A stretch of 33,326 nt of DNA from Halobacteriales archaeon QS_9_67_17 (GTDB lineage Archaea; Halobacteriota; Halobacteria; Halobacteriales; Haloarculaceae), in contig PXSB01000056.1 in the NCBI GenBank assembly GCA_003023185.1, positions 1-33,326 on the forward strand, given 5' to 3'. Of this stretch, positions 30,671 through 33,326 are shown one piece after another. The number at the start of each line of letters is the position of its first letter. Positions within the stretch are counted from its first letter, which is position 1. Position numbers and translations under genes: made by a program. The notes under the pieces were generated by a model. The model did not search any database and was not told the origin of the DNA. It saw only the letters and a list, made by a program, of their open reading frames with translations.

Positions 30671-31696
30671 ATGGGCACGAACGCGCAGTCCGAGTCGTTC
30701 GCGGACCGAGCGTTCTTCGAGACGCTCGTTCAGAAAGGGTCGGACGCGATCATCACCATCGACACCGAGGACGAAATTCAGTTCGCGAACGAGGCGACCG
30801 AGCGCGTACTCGGCCACGACCCCGAAGAGCTGGTCGGCGAGTCGCTCACGACGATCATGCCCGAGCGGTTCCACGGCGCCCACCGGACCGCCATCGAGAC
30901 GTATCTCGAAACCGGTGAGCGGACGCTCGACTGGAGCGACATCGAACTCCCGGCCGAACACGCCGACGGCCACGAGATAGAGGTGTCGATCACCTTCGAG
31001 GAGTACGAGCACGAGGGTACGAAGCTCTTCTCGGGGATCATCCGCGACATCTCCGACCGGAAGGAGCGAGAGCGCCAGCTGAAACAGCAGACGGAACAGC
31101 TCGAACGGTTCGCGAGCGCCGTGAGCCACGACCTGCGAAGCCCGCTGCAGACGGCCAAATCGACGCTCGCCGTCGCGCGGGCGACGGACGACGAGTCGGC
31201 GCTGGATGAACTCGACGACCTGTTCGACCGGATGGACGAGCTGATCGACGACGTGCTCGCGCTCGCGACACAGGGGCAAGCCGTCGACGACACCGAATCC
31301 GTCTCGCTGGAGCGTGTTGCCCGCGACGCGTGGAGCGTCGCCGGCGACGACGACGTGACGCTGACGGTCGACTCGGCACGCATCGAGGCGGACCCCGAGC
31401 GGCTCCGCACGCTGTTCGAGAACCTGTTCGGCAACGCACGCGACCACGGCGACGCCGACGCGATTCGCGTCGAGACGCTGTCGGGCGGGTTCGTCGTCGC
31501 GGACGACGGAACCGGACTCGACCAGGTGGACGAGGACAAGCTGTTCGACTTCGGCTACACGAAGAGTGAGTCGGGGACGGGGATCGGACTCAACATCGTA
31601 GAGACGGTCGCCAACGCCCATGGCTGGCGGGTGGAGGTCGGAGAGAGCGACGAGGGGGGCGCGCGCTTCGCGTTCCACGAGGTGGAGTCACAGTGA
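30671..31696 (+). CDS. PAS-domain sensor histidine kinase
   Basis: This is a soluble two-component sensor of 341 residues with no membrane segment, so it senses a cytoplasmic signal. The PAS domain covers about 14-130, with GSDAIITIDTEDEIQFANEA and a PAC end GIIRDISDRKERE. A short coiled coil leads to the HisKA domain with the H box SAVSHDLRSPL (His153). The HATPase_c domain has the N box LFENLFGNARDHG, G1 VADDGTGL and G2 GTGIGLNIVE. There is no heme or flavin motif to name the signal. The stop overlaps the start of the HalX regulator gene (GTGA, 31693-31696). The two are almost certainly a cognate pair made from one mRNA. Confidence 0.93.
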   Translation: MGTNAQSESFADRAFFETLVQKGSDAIITIDTEDEIQFANEATERVLGHDPEELVGESLTTIMPERFHGAHRTAIETYLETGERTLDWSDIELPAEHADGHEIEVSITFEEYEHEGTKLFSGIIRDISDRKERERQLKQQTEQLERFASAVSHDLRSPLQTAKSTLAVARATDDESALDELDDLFDRMDELIDDVLALATQGQAVDDTESVSLERVARDAWSVAGDDDVTLTVDSARIEADPERLRTLFENLFGNARDHGDADAIRVETLSGGFVVADDGTGLDQVDEDKLFDFGYTKSESGTGIGLNIVETVANAHGWRVEVGESDEGGARFAFHEVESQ

Positions 31697-32271
31697 GCGC
31701 CGAGGGGGACGCGACCGACGCCGAGCGGCCGGTCGTGCTCGCGGTGGACGACGAGCCGCGCATCACCCAGTCGTTCGACATCTGGCTCGACGGCTACGAG
31801 GTGTTGACGGCGATGTCCGGCGAAGAGGCGCTGTCGGCGGTGAGCGACCGCGTGGACGTGGTGTTGCTCGACCGCCACATGCCGGGGATGAGCGGCGACG
31901 AGGTGCTCGAACAGATTCGCGAGCGCGACGTGTCGCCCCGGGTCGCGATGATCACCGGCGTCGAGCCGGACTTCGACATCGTCGAGATGCCGTTCGACGA
32001 CTACGTCGAGAAGCCGGTCGGCCCAGAAGAGGTCGCTGACACCGTCGACGGGCTCTTGGACCGCACCACGTACGACGAACGGATCGGCGAACTCGAAACC
32101 GTCGCCGGCAAGATCGCACTGCTCGAAGACACCTACACGGACGCGGAACTGGAGGACCACGAGCGGTTCACCGAACTCGTCGAGCGACGCGACCGACTCC
32201 GACGGGAGGCGGACGAACTCCTCGCCGACTTGGACTCCGGGGAGTTCGAGCAGATCATGTCTGATTTCTGA
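31693..32271 (+). CDS. HalX-type response regulator
   Basis: This is a receiver domain (about 13-125) followed by the haloarchaeal HalX domain (about 126-185). The acidic pocket is Asp19 and Asp20 in AVDDEPR, with the phosphorylated Asp60 in LLDRHMPGMSG. Thr88 (MITG) and Lys107 (VEKPV) complete the active site. The HalX part reads RTTYDERIGELETVAGKIALLE and then a long charged helix. It has no DNA-binding domain of a classical kind, so output may be through protein contacts. It starts with GTG inside the kinase stop codon region and converges with the small HTH gene, with a 17-nt overlap of the 3' ends. Confidence 0.92.
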   Translation: MSAEGDATDAERPVVLAVDDEPRITQSFDIWLDGYEVLTAMSGEEALSAVSDRVDVVLLDRHMPGMSGDEVLEQIRERDVSPRVAMITGVEPDFDIVEMPFDDYVEKPVGPEEVADTVDGLLDRTTYDERIGELETVAGKIALLEDTYTDAELEDHERFTELVERRDRLRREADELLADLDSGEFEQIMSDF

Positions 32272-32467
32272 GCGCGACCACCATGGCGCTCGACTCTGCT
32301 CGGCGGAGGAGGGTCGCGACCGTGGCCGGGTCGGTCCCCAGTCGGAGGGCGAGTTCGGTGTGGGTCGTCTTTCGTGGCTGCTCGTAGTAGCCGGCGTCGA
32401 GCGCCGCGGCGACGACGCGCTCTTCCTCGTCCGTGAGGCTGGGCGCGGACGAAGGAGCGTCCGACAT
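32255..32467 (-). CDS. Small stand-alone HTH protein of the Bat (HTH_10) type
   Basis: This 70-residue protein consists almost only of a helix-turn-helix. LTDEEERVVAAALDAGYYEQPRKTTHTELALRLGTDPATVATLLRRAE matches the C-terminal DNA-binding domain of bacterio-opsin activator (Bat)-like regulators of haloarchaea. The sensor part (PAS, GAF) found in full Bat proteins is absent, and there is no sign of a lost N-terminal domain because the upstream gene ends 50 nt before. It could be a small DNA-binding regulator acting on neighbours, or an adaptor. It overlaps the HalX gene by 17 nt at the 3' end. Its start is ATG 32467. Confidence 0.82.
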   Translation of the reverse strand: MSDAPSSAPSLTDEEERVVAAALDAGYYEQPRKTTHTELALRLGTDPATVATLLRRAESSAMVVALRNQT

Positions 32468-32517
32468 GTTACCGAACGATTCGGCGCACTGTCGGTTGAA
32501 ACTTTCTGCCAGCCGTT

Positions 32518-33132
32518 TTACACGTCGCCCGCGCCGGTCGCGGCCTCCGGCAGGTCGTAGGCGACGACCTCCATGCCGAGTTCCTCGATAGCCTCGCGCA
32601 TGTGCTCGTCGCCAGCGAAGTCGGCACCCGCCTCCTCGCGGATGCGCTGGGCGGTCGCGAGTACCTCCCCCCGGCGGTCGTCGGGGATCTCGAACTTGTC
32701 CGTCGACAGTTCGATCACGAGGCCGTTGTTGTCACGGGTGTACAGCGAGAAGAAGACGCCGCGGTCGAAGATGTTGTAGCCGCGCCCGTCCGCCTCGACT
32801 GCCTCGACGACCTCCTCGAACCGCTCGGGGGCGACGCTGAAACAGAGGTGGTGGACCGCGCCGGTCCGGGTCTGTTGGGCGCGCACCGAGTCGCGGTCGT
32901 CGGTCACGAAGAAGGTGAGGATGCGACCGTCGCCGGTGTCGAAGAAGAGGTGTGTCTGTGACGGGTCGTCAAGATTCGGCTGGCGCATGACCAGCGGCAT
33001 CCCGAGCAGGTCGCGGTAGAACGCGACCGTGTCTGCCTCGTTCGACCCCCAGACCGTGACGTGGTCGGTGCCGGTGGTGTGGATCGGAGCGTCGGGCCGT
33101 TCCTCGGTGACTGGCGTCGGTCCGTCGGGCAT
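32518..33132 (-). CDS. VOC-family (glyoxalase/dioxygenase-like) protein
   Basis: This vicinal oxygen chelate superfamily metalloprotein has 204 residues. The fold consists of paired beta-alpha-beta-beta-beta units. The first begins TDHVTVWGSNEADTVAFYRDLLGM and the second RTGAVHHLCFSV. Probable metal ligands are His24, His94 or His95, and Glu141 in GLVIELS. A C-terminal helical tail of about 55 residues follows. Members are glyoxalases, ring-cleaving dioxygenases or resistance proteins; the substrate here is unknown. The ATG at 33132 has a clear TATA box about 25 nt upstream, so it is leaderless. It lies 50 nt upstream of the small HTH gene on the same strand and may be co-transcribed with it. 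Confidence 0.88.
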   Translation of the reverse strand: MPDGPTPVTEERPDAPIHTTGTDHVTVWGSNEADTVAFYRDLLGMPLVMRQPNLDDPSQTHLFFDTGDGRILTFFVTDDRDSVRAQQTRTGAVHHLCFSVAPERFEEVVEAVEADGRGYNIFDRGVFFSLYTRDNNGLVIELSTDKFEIPDDRRGEVLATAQRIREEAGADFAGDEHMREAIEELGMEVVAYDLPEAATGAGDV

Positions 33133-33152
33133 ACGTTCACTTTACGCCACAC

Positions 33153-33161
33153 GAATAAAAC
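33153..33161 (-). promoter_or_regulatory. TATA box of the VOC gene
   Basis: On the minus strand it reads GTTTTATTC, about 25 nt before the ATG at 33132, the normal spacing for a leaderless transcript. Confidence 0.6.
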
Positions 33162-33260
33162 GCTCCCGGGCGTGGTCGTCCCCTGATGACTGCGATGTCA
33201 CGGGGGCCGTCGGTTGCGGCTGTCGTGGCGTGACCGGAGATTTACCCGGCGGTTCGCCAA

Positions 33261-33326
33261 GGCGGTGTCCAGATACGCGATGGCTACTCGAACGAGTGCG
33301 GTCGGGTGGGACTGGAAGGGGCCGGC
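33261..33326 (+). repeat. Repeat element copy 6 (head only, cut by window end)
   Basis: It starts GGCGGTGTCCAGATAC (33261-33276) and continues to the conserved GTGGGACTGGAAGGGGCCG near 33306-33324. It is nearly identical to the head of copy 3a, sharing AACGAGTGCGGTCGGGTGGG at 33290-33309. The rest lies outside the window. Confidence 0.75.

Noticed and set aside
30634-30918. ATG at 30643 with a strong GGAGGT directly before it, opening a 91-codon frame
   Set aside because: The frame is a shadow of the histidine kinase gene and is rich in Arg and His. The TATA box at 30624 puts the transcription start downstream of this ATG, so the motif is probably not in the mRNA.

Overview
The window is from an extremely halophilic archaeon of the class Halobacteria. 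GC content is very high, the predicted proteins are strongly acidic (rich in Asp, Glu, Ala and Val), and several families are haloarchaeal hallmarks: a HalX-type response regulator, a Bat-type helix-turn-helix (HTH) protein, a TRAM protein, a DUF6663 protein, archaeal aRF1 and Orc1/Cdc6. Many genes start leaderless, with an archaeal TATA box about 25 to 30 nt upstream of the start codon. Genus cannot be fixed from sequence alone.

Layout. 1-5160: the 3' end of a MutS-family ATPase gene, a repeat element, a small zinc protein, a TRAM protein, a small gene broken by an in-frame amber codon, an Orc1/Cdc6 AAA+ protein and RNase HI. 5311-12861: an EamA exporter, then the glycerol catabolism locus. 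That locus has glpABC (anaerobic glycerol-3-phosphate dehydrogenase) on the minus strand and, diverging from it, a low-GC membrane protein gene coupled by ATGA overlap to glpK. Glycerol is phosphorylated by GlpK and oxidised to dihydroxyacetone phosphate by GlpABC. 13005-17067: a short aRF1-like release factor, a repeat element and a full MutS. 17183-22359: a likely fermentative or carbonyl-metabolising cluster with a CoA-acylating aldehyde dehydrogenase, an iron-type alcohol dehydrogenase, a ThDP-dependent enzyme and an SDR that has lost its catalytic serine segment. 22438-25902: peroxiredoxin Bcp, two repeat elements, an intact SDR overlapping a PfkB kinase, and a convergent BtpA-family protein. 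25927-33132: a frameshifted remnant gene, small haloarchaeal proteins, a thioesterase, a Tat lipoprotein beta-propeller, DUF6663, dUTPase, a PAS histidine kinase with its HalX regulator, a small HTH protein and a VOC protein.

The most striking feature is a family of about 200-310 bp intergenic elements. There are six complete or nearly complete copies (1378, 14118, 22918, 23131, 27212 and 29891) and one cut off by the window end (33261). They have terminal inverted repeats of the type GTGTTCAGATA. They also share an internal paired structure: a short helix, a conserved GGG/GGG symmetric internal loop, and a 13-bp helix. In five copies the 13-bp helix differs in sequence between copies but stays paired. 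They look like non-autonomous mobile elements, or mobile structured nucleic-acid elements, and I recognise no described family for them.
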